Below, piece after piece: positions 33,600 through 42,184 of a stretch of DNA of 64,000 nt; the first letter of the stretch is position 1, and every line of letters begins with the position of its first letter. Below the pieces are notes generated by a model. That model searched no databases and was not told where the DNA came from. It worked only from the letters and a program-made list of their open reading frames with translations. Made by a program: the position numbers and the translations under genes. Origin of the DNA: UBA1672 sp050633505 (GTDB taxonomy: Bacteria; Pseudomonadota; Alphaproteobacteria; Micavibrionales; Micavibrionaceae); the NCBI GenBank assembly GCA_050633505.1, contig JBOEGQ010000007.1:1-64000 (forward strand), written 5' to 3'.

Positions 33600-36404
33600 A
33601 TGAGCGATACAAACACAGATGAATTATTCCTGATCGACGGATCAGGCTTTATTTTCCGCGCCTATTTTGCGATGGCATATTCACGGCAAAGCGGTATGAC
33701 CAACCCCGAAGGCGTCGAAGTCGGTGCGGTATATGGCTATACCAACATGATTATGAAGATGATCCGTGATTATCACGCCCCCTATATGGCGGTGATTTTT
33801 GATACAGCGCGCAAGAATTTTCGCAACGATATTTATGCAGAGTATAAAGCCAATCGCGATGAAACACCGGAAGATCTCATTCCACAATTTCCCCTTATCC
33901 GTGAGGCAACACGCGCGTTTGACATTCCCGCGCTAGAAATGGATGGGTATGAAGCCGATGATTTGATTGCGGCCTATGCCAAAAAGGCCAAAGAAGCTGG
34001 TAAGAAAGTTGTTATTGTCTCATCCGATAAGGATTTGATGCAGTTGGTTGGAGATGGCGTACGCATGCTTGACCCGATGAAAAGCAAATGGATCGAAGAA
34101 GAACAAGTTATCGAGAAATTTGGTGTCCCGCCAAACCGTGTTGTGGATGTGCAATCCCTCGCGGGTGATAGTGTCGATAATGTACCAGGTGTACCCGGTA
34201 TAGGTATTAAGACCGCCGCGCAGCTTATCAATGAATATGGCTCACTTGATGAACTTTTGGCACGTGCAGAAGAAATTAAACAACCTAAACGCCGCGAGAA
34301 GCTGGTCAATCACGCGGAAGATGCGCGCATATCGCGTCAACTTGTGCAGTTGGATGAGGATGCGCCTTTACCTACCCCGCTAGAGGAACTGAAAACGCAT
34401 GACCCTGATAAACCTGAGCTCATGGCCTTTTTACAAAAACAGGCCTTTAACTCAATCATAAAACGCTTGGGTGGTGAGGTGGTCAGTGCGCCAAAGCCAA
34501 CAATCGAAACAGATAAGAATGCAGCCATTGAAGAAGAAATATTTCCGGCCGCAGCAGAAAATCAATACACGCTTATCAATGATGAAAAAACGCTGCAAGA
34601 GTGGTTAAGCACTGCCGAGCAAGAAGGCATGCTTGCCATCGATACGGAAACGACCAGCCTAACCCCCGCAAAGGCCGATTTGGTGGGTATATCAATTGCG
34701 TCACAAATTGGTAAGGCGGCCTATATCCCGCTTGGCCATGTGCAAGAGACAGACCTGTTCGGGATGGCAAATGATGACCAAACACCGCAAATGGATAAAG
34801 CAAAAGCCATTGCCCTACTCAAACCGGTCTTAGAAGATCCGTCGGTGTTAAAGGTCGGTCATAACATGAAATATGATTGGCAAATTCTGGCAAAAGAAGG
34901 TGTTCATATTACGCCATGCGATGACACGATGCTTATCTCTTATGTATTGGATGGGGCGAAACATCGCCACTCTATGGATAGTTTGTCAGAGCTTTACTGC
35001 GATCATAGCCCGATCAAATATGAAGAGGTTGCCGGCAAAGGCAAAACGCAAGTGACTTTTGATAAGGTCGCAATTCAAGATGCACTCACCTACGCCGCAG
35101 AAGACGCAGAAATTACACTGCGCCTGCACAAAATTCTAAAACCACGTTTGGCGCGTGAAAAAATGGTCAGTGTTTACGAAACGATTGAACGTCCGCTCAT
35201 TCCTATCATTGCACAAATGGAATTAGACGGCGTCAAAGTTGACCCGAAGAAACTCCACGAAATGAGTGAGGACTTTGGCCAGCAGCTAACCACATTAGAA
35301 CAAGAAATTTACGATCTGGCAGAGCGTGAGTTCAATATCGCATCCCCTAAACAGGTGGGTGAAGTGCTATTTGATGAAATGGGTTTGCAAGGCGGTAAAA
35401 AAACAAAGACAGGAACATACTCAACGTCTGTAGATGTGTTAGAAAAGTTAGCCTTAGAGGGGCACGAAATTGTTCAAAAAATATTGGATTACCGTGGTCT
35501 TGCCAAGTTAAAATCAACCTATACAGATGCATTGCAGGGAGAAATAAACCCAAAAACAGGGCGTGTTCATACCTCATACAACATGGTCGGAACAAGCACA
35601 GGACGCTTATCATCCTCCAACCCTAACTTGCAGAACATCCCTATACGTACTGAGGAAGGACGCAAAATCCGTGAGGCCTTTATTGCGGACGATGGAAACA
35701 TCATTGTATCTGTTGACTATTCGCAAGTAGAATTACGCCTTGCCGCAGAAATGGCAGATGTAGAAGCACTCAAAAAAGCATTCCAAGATGGCGTGGATAT
35801 TCATAGCCTCACCGCATCACGCGTCTTTGATGTCCCCTTAGAAGATGTCAGTCCCGAAATCCGCAGACAGGCAAAGGCTGTTAATTTTGGTATTATCTAT
35901 GGTATTTCAGGCTTTGGCTTGGCAAAGCAGCTTGGCTGTCCGGTTGGTCAGGCCAGTGATTTTATAAAACGTTATCTCGCGCGTTTTCACGAAATTGAAA
36001 GCTATATGGAGACCACAAAAGAAGAGGCAAAGCGCGATGGCTATGTTTCCACTCTGTATGGGCGCAAATGTTTTATTCCCGGAATTCAGGACAAAAACCA
36101 GATGCGTGTACGCGGCGCAGAGCGTCAAGCGATCAATGCGCCACTTCAAGGAACAGCCGCAGACATCATGAAAATTGCAATGGCACGTATGCCCGACATT
36201 CTAATATCAAACAATTTATCCGCAAAAATGCTTTTACAGGTTCATGATGAGCTTATTTTTGAAGTTCCGGCCTCTGAATTAGACAAAACAATAGAAATCA
36301 TAAAAGATTCTATGGAAAACTCATTTAAGATCAATGGGATATCCATATCCGTGCCACTTGATGCCGAAGGTGGCTCAGGGAAAAATTGGGCTGAAGCTCA
36401 TTAA
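33600..36404 (+). CDS. polA: DNA polymerase I
   Basis: 934 aa from the ATG at 33600. Three domains are complete: the 5'-3' nuclease (DELFLIDGSGFIFRAYFAM, GYEADDLIA, SSDKDLMQL, to about residue 290), the 3'-5' proofreading domain with its DxE pair in LAIDTETTSL (about residue 345) and YAAEDAEITL, and the polymerase domain with VSVDYSQVELRLAAEMADV (motif A, about 705), RRQAKAVNFGIIYGIS (motif B) and LQVHDELIFEV (motif C, about 880). Proofreading residues are intact, unlike in some polA. It fills gaps and removes RNA primers. A probable structured RNA lies just downstream. Confidence 0.98.
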   Translation: MSDTNTDELFLIDGSGFIFRAYFAMAYSRQSGMTNPEGVEVGAVYGYTNMIMKMIRDYHAPYMAVIFDTARKNFRNDIYAEYKANRDETPEDLIPQFPLIREATRAFDIPALEMDGYEADDLIAAYAKKAKEAGKKVVIVSSDKDLMQLVGDGVRMLDPMKSKWIEEEQVIEKFGVPPNRVVDVQSLAGDSVDNVPGVPGIGIKTAAQLINEYGSLDELLARAEEIKQPKRREKLVNHAEDARISRQLVQLDEDAPLPTPLEELKTHDPDKPELMAFLQKQAFNSIIKRLGGEVVSAPKPTIETDKNAAIEEEIFPAAAENQYTLINDEKTLQEWLSTAEQEGMLAIDTETTSLTPAKADLVGISIASQIGKAAYIPLGHVQETDLFGMANDDQTPQMDKAKAIALLKPVLEDPSVLKVGHNMKYDWQILAKEGVHITPCDDTMLISYVLDGAKHRHSMDSLSELYCDHSPIKYEEVAGKGKTQVTFDKVAIQDALTYAAEDAEITLRLHKILKPRLAREKMVSVYETIERPLIPIIAQMELDGVKVDPKKLHEMSEDFGQQLTTLEQEIYDLAEREFNIASPKQVGEVLFDEMGLQGGKKTKTGTYSTSVDVLEKLALEGHEIVQKILDYRGLAKLKSTYTDALQGEINPKTGRVHTSYNMVGTSTGRLSSSNPNLQNIPIRTEEGRKIREAFIADDGNIIVSVDYSQVELRLAAEMADVEALKKAFQDGVDIHSLTASRVFDVPLEDVSPEIRRQAKAVNFGIIYGISGFGLAKQLGCPVGQASDFIKRYLARFHEIESYMETTKEEAKRDGYVSTLYGRKCFIPGIQDKNQMRVRGAERQAINAPLQGTAADIMKIAMARMPDILISNNLSAKMLLQVHDELIFEVPASELDKTIEIIKDSMENSFKINGISISVPLDAEGGSGKNWAEAH

Positions 36405-36461
36405 ATCACCTCCTAAATACATAAAAAATGCACTTTAATGCAGAAAATACGTATTTTTATG

Positions 36462-36493
36462 TTGACATAACTTTCCATATTGCGGTATATAAT
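36462..36493 (+). promoter_or_regulatory. Promoter candidate for the element downstream of polA
   Basis: TTGACA at 36462-36467, an exact -35 consensus, is followed after 18 bp by TATATA (36486-36491), with TATAAT two bases further at 36488-36493. The predicted start is near 36498, just before the first hairpin at 36509. Confidence 0.6.
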
Positions 36494-36497
36494 TGTC

Positions 36498-36674
36498 ATA
36501 CCGTAACGGATTGTTTATCCCCACACACTTAAACAATCATAGCGGATAAAAAAATATTTGAGATCTGAATATCTCCCCACACACATATTCAGATCTCAAA
36601 TAAGAATAAATACAGTTCCCCACACACGGAAAGTTGAGGCCGTTCTTAGTTTACTAAGGGCGGTCTCGCTGTAT
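36498..36674 (+). ncRNA. Candidate structured small RNA with three identical CCCCACACAC loops
   Basis: Hairpin 1: GATTGTTTA (36509-36517) and TAAACAATC (36530-36538) around a 12-nt loop TCCCCACACACT. Hairpin 2: 18-bp stem (36555-36572 with 36585-36602; core TTTGAGATCTGAATAT) around the 12-nt loop CTCCCCACACAC. Hairpin 3 is a junction closed by ATACAG (36610-36615) and CTGTAT (36669-36674). It holds TTCC and GGAA around a third CCACACAC (CCCCACACAC at 36618-36627), and a 14-bp stem 36636-36649 with 36654-36667. That last stem has three G-U pairs that would be A-C on the other strand, pointing to plus-strand RNA. No clear poly-T terminator follows. There is no ORF. The stems differ but the loops are identical. 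Confidence 0.72.
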
Positions 36675-36706
36675 GTGCGCATCTGTTATTCATTAAAATA
36701 AAGAGA

Positions 36707-37588
36707 TTATTTTTCAAATTTTCCGGCGGCAATAATATAATTATTTTTGCTATCCTGCACTAAAATGGCGAAGCCCTTCGACGTTTCATTCATCTTCGGA
36801 TAAAAGGACATAACTTTGATTTGCCCACTCCATTTCCCTAAAAAACCGGCCTTGGACACAACGTTATAATAGGTCAGATCTTTCCCTATATTTGCACCAT
36901 CGGCAATCCTATGCTGTATTGGGGGCTCATACACCAAAAGCCAAATTGTATACTCCCCTGCCGATGCATAGGGTAAAATCACAGAAAACATCCCCTCTTC
37001 TTGCTTACGAATACTCACTGGTAAGAAAGGCTTTTGCATTGCCTTGTTCAATGCCAAGGACACTTCCTCTTCATGATAACCTACCGCATCATAACGCCCG
37101 TTCATAACCATTTGCGGCGTGTATTTAGGCCCAATATTCAATGAGTGTTCATAGGCAATTTGACGTGTAGAACAAATTGGTAATGATAAGGACCCTTCAC
37201 GCACATCAAAATAATCAACATGACATGACAAGGCGATAATATTCTCACGCGCGATAAAGTCCTTCATAACTTCATCTGCCTTAGGACAAAATGTACAGGC
37301 CTGCGTCGAGAATAGCTCCAGAACAATACCACTTGCGGCATTCTTCATATCAGGAAGTAAGGGCAATACTTCTCTTACTTGAGATTTAGAGGGAACCACA
37401 CTGTCTTGTGGCGGTTTGATAATATCACGTTTTTTTTGCTGTACCTCTGGTGCAGCAGGCACAGGTAAGGCCTCTATCGCCACCCCCTCCACCGGCACAG
37501 CAGGCGGCAAGTCAATCTCAGCCACAGCAGAGAAAGACACAAAAAGACCACAGGCCACCATTAAAAAAAACGTACGAAATTCTTTCAT
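36707..37588 (-). CDS. DUF1223 thioredoxin-like secreted protein
   Basis: 293 aa from the ATG at 37588, which gives a signal peptide (FRTFFLMVACGLFVSFSAVA); no good ribosome site is seen, and an earlier ATG pair exists. After a Pro/Val-rich linker comes the DUF1223 domain: VLELFSTQACTFCPKADEVM (CxxC-type pair, about residues 90-110), CHVDYFDVREG, YTPQMVMNGRYDAVG. The fold is thioredoxin-like. The family is common in proteobacteria and has no proven role. It ends 33 bp after the candidate small RNA, on the opposite strand. Confidence 0.9.
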   Translation of the reverse strand: MKEFRTFFLMVACGLFVSFSAVAEIDLPPAVPVEGVAIEALPVPAAPEVQQKKRDIIKPPQDSVVPSKSQVREVLPLLPDMKNAASGIVLELFSTQACTFCPKADEVMKDFIARENIIALSCHVDYFDVREGSLSLPICSTRQIAYEHSLNIGPKYTPQMVMNGRYDAVGYHEEEVSLALNKAMQKPFLPVSIRKQEEGMFSVILPYASAGEYTIWLLVYEPPIQHRIADGANIGKDLTYYNVVSKAGFLGKWSGQIKVMSFYPKMNETSKGFAILVQDSKNNYIIAAGKFEK

Positions 37589-37683
37589 AACATACACAGA
37601 TATAATATAGCGCATCACACATGAAAACAGATCTTTAATTTTCTCTTGCTTTTACCAGTAGATAATGTGTATAAACTGTGCTG

Positions 37684-37740
37684 ATCTGTATTGATTTACA
37701 GATTCTGTGACCTGGCCAAAATCGACTGCCTCGGATCACA
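37684..37740 (+). promoter_or_regulatory. Hairpins in the rpmI-rplT leader
   Basis: ATCTGTA (37684-37690) pairs with TACAGAT (37697-37703), loop TTGATT. TGTGA (37706-37710) can pair with TCACA further on (37736-37740). They could be part of a ribosomal-protein autoregulatory leader; no match to a known L20 leader is claimed. Confidence 0.35.
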
Positions 37741-37773
37741 TATGTTGGAACCCTTTAATTTAAGGAGATAAAA

Positions 37774-38022
37774 ATGTCGAAGATGAAAACGCACTCCAGT
37801 GCAAAAAAGCGGTTCAAAGTGACCGCAAAGGGCCGAGTAAAGTCTAAAGCAGCCTTTACAAGCCACATGATGATGAACAAGCCAAAATCTATGAAACGCA
37901 AAGCACGTGGCCTTGATGTTATATGTGAAGCGGATGAGCGCATTGTTCTTCGTAACTTTCTACCTTACAGCCGTAAGCGCAAATCAAAGCCTTACGCAAA
38001 GAAAACTGAAGGGGAGAAATAG
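37774..38022 (+). CDS. rpmI: 50S ribosomal protein L35
   Basis: 82 aa, longer than the usual 65 owing to a C-terminal Lys-rich tail (RKSKPYAKKTEGEK). Core: MSKMKTHSSAKKRFKVTAKG then VKSKAAFTSHMMMNKPKSMK. AAGGAG site upstream. It is followed by rplT after 3 bp. infC, which often precedes rpmI, is not adjacent. Confidence 0.97.
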   Translation: MSKMKTHSSAKKRFKVTAKGRVKSKAAFTSHMMMNKPKSMKRKARGLDVICEADERIVLRNFLPYSRKRKSKPYAKKTEGEK

Positions 38023-38025
38023 ACC

Positions 38026-38400
38026 ATGGCACGTGTAAAAGGTGGCGCAAGAGCGCATGCAAGACACAAAAAAGTTATTAAACAGGCAAAAGGGTATTAC
38101 GGCCGCCGTAAAAACTGTTTCCGCACCGCGGTTCAAGCAGTTGAAAAAGCCGGTCAATATGCTTACCGTGACCGCCGCGTAAAGAAACGTGAATTCCGCC
38201 GTCTGTGGATCCAGCGTATCAACGCAGCCGCGCGTATCCACGGCCTGACATATTCTACATTTATGAATGGTGTAAAGCTAAGTGGTATTGAACTTGACCG
38301 TAAGGTTTTGTCTGACATCGCTATCCGTGAGCCTGAGCAATTCGCAGCAATCGTCAAGACAGCTGCCTCCGCTTTAGACAAAGCGAAAAAAGCAGCTTAA
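38026..38400 (+). CDS. rplT: 50S ribosomal protein L20
   Basis: 124 aa. The typical basic start MARVKGGARAHARHKKVIK, then KGYYGRRKNCFRTAVQAVE and RRVKKREFRRLWIQRINAA, and LSDIAIREPEQFAAIV. It binds 23S rRNA early in assembly. It is co-transcribed with rpmI, and a terminator follows at 38434. The next conserved partner, pheS, lies 1.7 kb on, separated by two genes. Confidence 0.98.
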   Translation: MARVKGGARAHARHKKVIKQAKGYYGRRKNCFRTAVQAVEKAGQYAYRDRRVKKREFRRLWIQRINAAARIHGLTYSTFMNGVKLSGIELDRKVLSDIAIREPEQFAAIVKTAASALDKAKKAA

Positions 38401-38433
38401 TTGCTTTTGCGCAAATTATAAGATTTTAAGAGC

Positions 38434-38463
38434 AGCCACCTGATTATGGGTGGCTTCTTTTCG
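38434..38463 (+). terminator. Terminator after rplT
   Basis: AGCCACC (38434-38440) pairs with GGTGGCT (38449-38455), loop TGATTATG, followed by TCTTTTC. Confidence 0.85.
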
Positions 38464-38561
38464 TTGACACAGAACATAGCCTTTAGAGGAAAGCCAAGAT
38501 ACCCCTGTCCTCATATTCTGGTTATGCTATAAAACATAGGAATGTATGAGAAGGACTATAC

Positions 38562-39239
38562 GTGGATCGCAAACTCGCCATTTTTGACTGGAACGGCACA
38601 TTAATTGCCGATACGCGCCAAGCATGGATTGCCTCTAATGAATGTCTTAAATTCTATGGCGTAGAGCCCATCAGCTTTCAACATCAACTAGAAACATTCG
38701 ACTTCCCGATTATCCACTATTTTAAGCGTAACGGCGTATGTGTGGACAGGTTATTAGAAACAAAATCTGAATCGAATGAAATTTTTCAAAGCAATTATGA
38801 TCGGCTGGCCGCAAATGCACGCACAAGACGCGGCACGAGACAGCTTTTAGACTGGCTTACAGATAATGGCGTAACATGCATGATCTTAAGCAATTATCTC
38901 GTTCCCAAAATCGAACACCATTTAGAACGTCTGGGCATTCGTCAGTACTTCTCATACATCTCGGCAAATAATTGCGACGGCACAAGTATCCTTAATTCCA
39001 CCAGTAAACTGGAAAGGCTGTCAGATTTCATGATTAAGCGTAGCTACCACGCCGGCGATGCTTTCATTATCGGAGATAGCAAGGAAGAACCCGACATTGG
39101 TCGTCACATGAACATTACCTCTATCGGCATTACCGGCGGGTGTATTAGCGCCCCACGCCTACGTGCAGCAAAACCAGATCATGTCATCACCGCCCTCCCC
39201 CAAGCCATTGATATTTTACGGGAGAAGTGGAGTTTATAG
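38562..39239 (+). CDS. HAD-superfamily hydrolase
   Basis: 225 aa from a GTG at 38562 with AAGGA seven bases upstream. Motif I is LAIFDWNGTLIADT (nucleophile Asp, with Asn in place of the second Asp, typical of a subset), motif II is VTCMILSNYLVP, and motif III/IV is FIIGDSKEEPDIG. The cap is helical. The type suggests a phosphatase of phosphoglycolate-like form; substrate unknown. It starts a short unit after the rplT terminator and ends 2 bp before the opposing gene. Confidence 0.87.
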   Translation: MDRKLAIFDWNGTLIADTRQAWIASNECLKFYGVEPISFQHQLETFDFPIIHYFKRNGVCVDRLLETKSESNEIFQSNYDRLAANARTRRGTRQLLDWLTDNGVTCMILSNYLVPKIEHHLERLGIRQYFSYISANNCDGTSILNSTSKLERLSDFMIKRSYHAGDAFIIGDSKEEPDIGRHMNITSIGITGGCISAPRLRAAKPDHVITALPQAIDILREKWSL

Positions 39240-39241
39240 GA

Positions 39242-39988
39242 CTATTGACCAGTCTCGATACGGGTTTCCCACCCATCATAATCACCGCCAAGCTCTGCCG
39301 CCTTACGATTGATCGAAACTGTATATGGAGAAACATCCCATAGATGTGCAGCCCCCGTATGAGAGAATTGCACCATATAGCCCTCGCCCTTCTCAACTGC
39401 CCCTTGATACGTAATCGTGTAGCCCTCTTCTTTCGCCCAATCGGCAAAACCAACCGATGCATTTTGTACCGTGAAATATGCCCAATGCATAATCTCCCGT
39501 TTGGTTTCCGGATTATCACCGTGCTCAGCCAGCGCATCTAATACCTGCATATCTTTAATAACCCGCCAATCATCTTGCGTGGGGTATAGCTCATTCCAAT
39601 AAAACTGTTTTTCTATATCTTCTTGATACGTATACTCAATTTTATATCCCGCTTTCTGTTCAGCATCCGCGATAACTGGTTTTAGCTGCTCTTCAGTTAT
39701 ATCCAGATAATAATAGAAGTATCGATGACCACGCACCGTGACACGCCCGATATAAACACCATTTAGCTTGGCAATGTTATCTTCTAATAACTCATCCAGC
39801 GCCGTAATTTTCGGGAACTCTTCATTGGTTGGCATACCATTTTCGTCGGCCTCCTGAAAGGCCACACCCACACGAAAGATATAGTGCCGCGGATCAGCCT
39901 CTGCAACCTCTGCATAACCATTATTAAAGACTATCCATGCCTGATCTTCACCCATTGTCACCGGAAACATGTGCCATGCATCAATCAT
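39242..39988 (-). CDS. DUF695 protein with RraB-like C-terminal domain
   Basis: 248 aa. N-terminal part resembles DUF695 (MGEDQAWIVFNNGYAEVAEAD, RHYIFRVGVAFQEADENGMP). The C-terminal ~110 residues match the RraB-like form: LDALAEHGDNPETKREIMHW, AYFTVQNASVGFADWAKEEG and a later RKAAELGGDYDGWETR. RraB inhibits RNase E in E. coli; fused DUF695-RraB proteins occur in many genomes without known function. No signal peptide. Stands alone between the HAD gene and pheS. Confidence 0.78.
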   Translation of the reverse strand: MIDAWHMFPVTMGEDQAWIVFNNGYAEVAEADPRHYIFRVGVAFQEADENGMPTNEEFPKITALDELLEDNIAKLNGVYIGRVTVRGHRYFYYYLDITEEQLKPVIADAEQKAGYKIEYTYQEDIEKQFYWNELYPTQDDWRVIKDMQVLDALAEHGDNPETKREIMHWAYFTVQNASVGFADWAKEEGYTITYQGAVEKGEGYMVQFSHTGAAHLWDVSPYTVSINRKAAELGGDYDGWETRIETGQ

Positions 39989-40094
39989 TCAAATCCTCCT
40001 TTTTCCCTACGAGAGCAAACTATCACAGCTTTGCCTGCAAATCCTCTGTATTTGTGCTTTATTTTTCAGGCCATCTCGTGTTAAATCATCCACC

Positions 40095-41201
40095 ATGATG
40101 ACTGATATACAAAATTTAAAAACTGAGCTTTCTCAGGAAATAGAAGCAACAAGCGATCTTAAAACTCTAGATGATGTGCGTGTCACCGTCCTTGGAAAAA
40201 AAGGGCGTATCACTGCACTTATGAAAACCTTGGGTAAAATGGATCCGGAAGAGCGTAAAACAAAGGGACAAGCCTTAAATGTGCTAAAGGATGAAATTGC
40301 TGAGTTAATCAAAACACAAGAAAGTGCTTTGAAAAAGCAAGAGATGGATGCACGCCTTGCAACAGAAACCATCGACATTACACTAGATTCACGCCAGCGT
40401 AGTACCGGGCACATCCACCCTATTTCCCAAACAATTGAAGAGCTCACGACCATTTTTGCGGATATGGGATTTTCTGTTGCAGAAGGCCCGGATATTGAAG
40501 ACGATTATTATAACTTCACCGCCCTAAACTTCCCGCCGGGACATCCCGCACGCGAGATGCAAGATACATTCTTCTTACCCGATGATCAGGAAGAACAAGG
40601 CGAGCATATAAAGAAGCTATTACGCACCCACACATCCAGCGTACAAATCCGTCACATGCAGAATAATCAACCACCGCATAAAATCATTTGCTTTGGTCGC
40701 ACATACAGATCTGATTATGATATGACACACACGCCAATGTTCCACCAAATGGAAGGGCTTATGATCGATAAAGCCACCCATATGGGGCACTTGAAGGGCT
40801 GTTTACAGGACTTTGTTCGCGCCTTCTTTGAAATCGATGACTTACGCGTTCAGTTCCGCCCAAGCTTTTTCCCCTTTGTTGAACCGGGCGCAGAGATGGA
40901 CATTGCATGTTCCCGTAAAGATGGTGGACTAAAAATTGGTGCGAATAAAGACGGCTCAGTAGAGAGTTGGATGGAAATTCTAGGATGCGGTATGGTACAC
41001 CCGAATGTCCTCAAGAATTGCGGCCTTGATCCGCAAGAATATCAGGGGTTTGCCTTCGGTATGGGGATTGAGCGTATGGCCATGTTAAAATACGGTATTC
41101 CTGATTTACGAACATTCTATGAGAGTGACGTGCGCTGGCTTGAACATTACGGATTTGACCCACTTGAACGTCCAAACAGTGCCACAGGTGTGAAGACATA
41201 G
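40095..41201 (+). CDS. pheS: Phenylalanyl-tRNA synthetase alpha subunit
   Basis: 368 aa from the ATG at 40095. The N-terminal coiled coil is visible (LKTELSQEIEATSDLKTLDD). The catalytic class II core has HPISQTIEELTTIFADMGF, FNFPPGHPAREMQDTFFL-type ALNFPPGHPAREMQDTFF, motif 2 FGRTYRSDYDMTHTPMFHQ and motif 3 GFAFGMGIERMAMLKYG. It charges tRNA-Phe together with PheT. pheT lies 2 kb downstream instead of adjacent. Confidence 0.97.
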   Translation: MMTDIQNLKTELSQEIEATSDLKTLDDVRVTVLGKKGRITALMKTLGKMDPEERKTKGQALNVLKDEIAELIKTQESALKKQEMDARLATETIDITLDSRQRSTGHIHPISQTIEELTTIFADMGFSVAEGPDIEDDYYNFTALNFPPGHPAREMQDTFFLPDDQEEQGEHIKKLLRTHTSSVQIRHMQNNQPPHKIICFGRTYRSDYDMTHTPMFHQMEGLMIDKATHMGHLKGCLQDFVRAFFEIDDLRVQFRPSFFPFVEPGAEMDIACSRKDGGLKIGANKDGSVESWMEILGCGMVHPNVLKNCGLDPQEYQGFAFGMGIERMAMLKYGIPDLRTFYESDVRWLEHYGFDPLERPNSATGVKT

Positions 41202-41213
41202 GAATCTTGTACA

Positions 41214-41738
41214 ATGTATCGGTGGACAGTATGTGACCCCTTAAAAGAGCACATCATAGAAAAGGGAGATATTGACAGATCGGACATCATGGAAACATTC
41301 CAAACATTTCCATGGGAAGACATGCTCAAAAAGGCAGACAACGCACAAAAAAATGAGATATATTACAATCCCTCACTAGAATTTGAAAATACACGCAACA
41401 AAAGCGGCATTGTTATCAGCGCAATTGAAATGGGTGAGAACCTCAGTAGCAATGATTCTATTTTTTATGTATTTCATAAAAAACCACACCAACCTGATGA
41501 CCTGTCTTATGACCTTGTAGATCAATCTTTTGATAATGCACGTGAAATATTACAGGATTTTGTGAATGAAAAATATGACATTCTGGAAAGAAGGTTTAGT
41601 GATGAAAGACACACTGCAAAACATCGAAAATCAGGTACGCCTGATAATTACGTGACATTGTTTGGGTCTGAGCATGGCCCCATCATACTGATTGTTATCT
41701 TTTTAATCCTATTTTTTCTCTTTGGCCTTATATCATGA
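41214..41738 (+). CDS. Unknown protein with C-terminal membrane anchor
   Basis: 174 aa. ATG with AGGA nine bases upstream. The protein is acidic and soluble (SDIMETFQTFPWEDMLKK, DQSFDNAREILQDFVNEKYD) with a single hydrophobic tail at the C-terminus (GPIILIVIFLILFFLFGLIS), typical of tail-anchored proteins. No family is recognised. It follows pheS after 12 bp and overlaps the GNAT gene by 4 bp (ATGA), so it belongs to the pheS operon as an insertion relative to the usual pheST. Confidence 0.65.
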   Translation: MYRWTVCDPLKEHIIEKGDIDRSDIMETFQTFPWEDMLKKADNAQKNEIYYNPSLEFENTRNKSGIVISAIEMGENLSSNDSIFYVFHKKPHQPDDLSYDLVDQSFDNAREILQDFVNEKYDILERRFSDERHTAKHRKSGTPDNYVTLFGSEHGPIILIVIFLILFFLFGLIS

Positions 41739-42184
41739 ACCGTTTAATTATCAGACCATTAAAAGAGGACGACTATGAAAAGTGGCTACCTCTTTGGGAT
41801 GGCAATAATTTAGGCCAACGTGACGATGCCGTCACCGCCAGCACTTGGGCACGGCTCTGCAATCCTGATAATCACATGGTGAATGGGCTATGTGCAGAAA
41901 TGGGTGATGATTTCTGTGGTATCACACATTACATCCTGCACAACACCACCGGACAATTAAATCCGGTTTGCTATATGCAAGATGTATATGTCGATCCACC
42001 GCACAGAAGACGTGGTATAGGCCGCCGTCTTGTAAACAGGATCACGGAAATCGGCAAGGAAGAAGAATGGGCGCGACTATACTGGCTTACACAAGAAGGT
42101 AATCTTGAAGCAAAAGCCATGTACGAGAATTTTGGTATAAAACTGGATTTTACGTTTTACGTCCTGCCCATCACGCAGAGCTAG
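41735..42184 (+). CDS. GNAT-family N-acetyltransferase
   Basis: 149 aa. Acetyl-CoA-binding motif A: DVYVDPPHRRRGIGRRLVNR, with Q/R-x-x-G-x-G/A as RRRGIGRRL, and LEAKAMYENFGIKLDF as motif B. N-terminal start RLIIRPLKEDDYEKWL is typical. Substrate unknown; could be a small molecule or protein. Coupled by a 4-bp overlap to the tail-anchored gene and convergent by 4 bp with the next minus gene. Confidence 0.9.
   Translation: MNRLIIRPLKEDDYEKWLPLWDGNNLGQRDDAVTASTWARLCNPDNHMVNGLCAEMGDDFCGITHYILHNTTGQLNPVCYMQDVYVDPPHRRRGIGRRLVNRITEIGKEEEWARLYWLTQEGNLEAKAMYENFGIKLDFTFYVLPITQS

Noticed and set aside
36509..36627. CCCCACACAC copies as a CRISPR or iteron array
   Set aside because: The repeats are only 10 nt, with unrelated flanking stems, no cas genes, and no replication gene. 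Loop position argues for RNA.
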